From NCBI GenBank assembly GCA_018066175.1, contig JAGHRV010000003.1:1-43537 (forward strand): a DNA stretch of 43,537 nt, written 5' to 3'. Below the pieces are notes generated by a model. That model was given only the letters and a program-made list of their open reading frames with translations, was not told where the DNA came from and ran no database searches. The position numbers and the translations under genes were made by a program. Source of the stretch: Candidatus Colicola equi. Lineage in GTDB: Bacteria > Bacteroidota > Bacteroidia > Bacteroidales > Paludibacteraceae. Positions 43,463-43,537 of the stretch are shown in pieces. Position 1 is the stretch's first letter, and each line of letters begins with the position of its first letter.

Positions 43463-43526
43463 GTCGCGCACGTACGCGTCTTCCCCTACTGTGGGGGAAG
43501 ACGTACTGAAAACGTGCGCACGCGAC
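43463..43526. repeat. GC-rich long inverted repeat with alternative pairings
   Basis: GTCTTCCCC (43478-43486) pairs with GGGGAAGAC (43494-43502), extended by GTAC (43472-43475) with GTAC (43503-43506). An outer pairing GCGCACGT (43466-43473) with ACGTGCGC (43512-43519), or GTCGCG with CGCGAC (43521-43526), competes with part of it. The remaining 43197-43537 holds no credible gene. Confidence 0.88.
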
Positions 43527-43537
43527 TTGCGTAAGAT

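Noticed and set aside
43147..43471. Short open frames on both strands in the tail (66 and 60 codons)
   Set aside because: They overlap the Bro-N end and the palindromes, have no start context or domain, and are what chance gives in such sequence.
1..43537. tRNA and rRNA genes, transposases, integrases, CRISPR-Cas or restriction systems
   Set aside because: I looked for cloverleaf-like TTCGA arms with acceptor stems, rRNA-like blocks and the relevant protein motifs and saw none.

Overview
The window reads as a chromosome segment of a member of the Bacteroidales (phylum Bacteroidota). The evidence is the recurring Bacteroidota promoter (TTTG, about 20 bases, TAnnTTTG) in front of many genes, the absence of clear Shine-Dalgarno sites, phylum-typical proteins (DUF2851, DUF4295 behind L28-L33, OmpA protein with thrombospondin type 3 repeats, BspA-like leucine-rich repeat protein, golvesin/amidase-type secreted protein), and a fused RibBA. 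I cannot name the genus from sequence alone.

Layout. 1-1403 (+): an oxygen/iron stress group of a short rubredoxin, ferritin and Fe/Mn superoxide dismutase, closed by a terminator whose T-run runs into the next promoter. 1515-4568 (+): two tandem paralogous ABC-2 exporter permeases, then a DUF2851 protein. 4555-6559 (-): a 2-hydroxyacid dehydrogenase followed by glycine-cleavage GcvT. 6637-12439 (+): cytidine deaminase, LptF/LptG-type lipopolysaccharide permease, peptidase T, RibBA and a secreted Ser/Arg-rich low-complexity protein. 12532-18217 (-): a lipoprotein, an OmpA/TSP3 envelope protein, YebC and RsmG. 18287-19684 (-): a RecD/Dda-like helicase. 19779-19884 (+): the small SRP RNA. 19889-23736 (-): a secreted amidase/golvesin-type protein and an RlmD/RumA-type rRNA methyltransferase. 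23819-27534 (+): a C_GCAxxG_C_C protein, dihydrolipoamide dehydrogenase, quinolinate synthase and MnmA. 27535-29391 (-): purine permease and guanylate kinase. 29469-32665 (+): DNA polymerase III delta, a lipid kinase and a bleomycin-hydrolase-like protease. 32672-37212 (-): endonuclease I, GroES, GroEL and a carboxylesterase. 37438-38076 (+): L28, L33, DUF4295.

From about 38080 the character changes. There is an apparent stand-alone structured RNA of about 270 nt (promoter, nested long-range helices, terminator), a 72-residue ORF coupled by ATGA to a BspA-like LRR protein, a roughly 1-kb non-coding stretch full of hairpins, a Bro-N (phage antirepressor-like) gene, and a palindrome-rich tail. 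Three copies of a 33-bp imperfect palindrome punctuate this accessory part and divide it into cassette-like units. This is the part most worth a second look.

Other recurrent oddities are short tandem repeats sitting exactly at stop-to-start junctions inside operons (five places, each with a different unit), an 11-bp triplicate in the RibB-RibA linker whose copy number would change the reading frame, and divergent promoters that share sequence. No tRNA, rRNA, CRISPR array, transposase or integrase was recognised.
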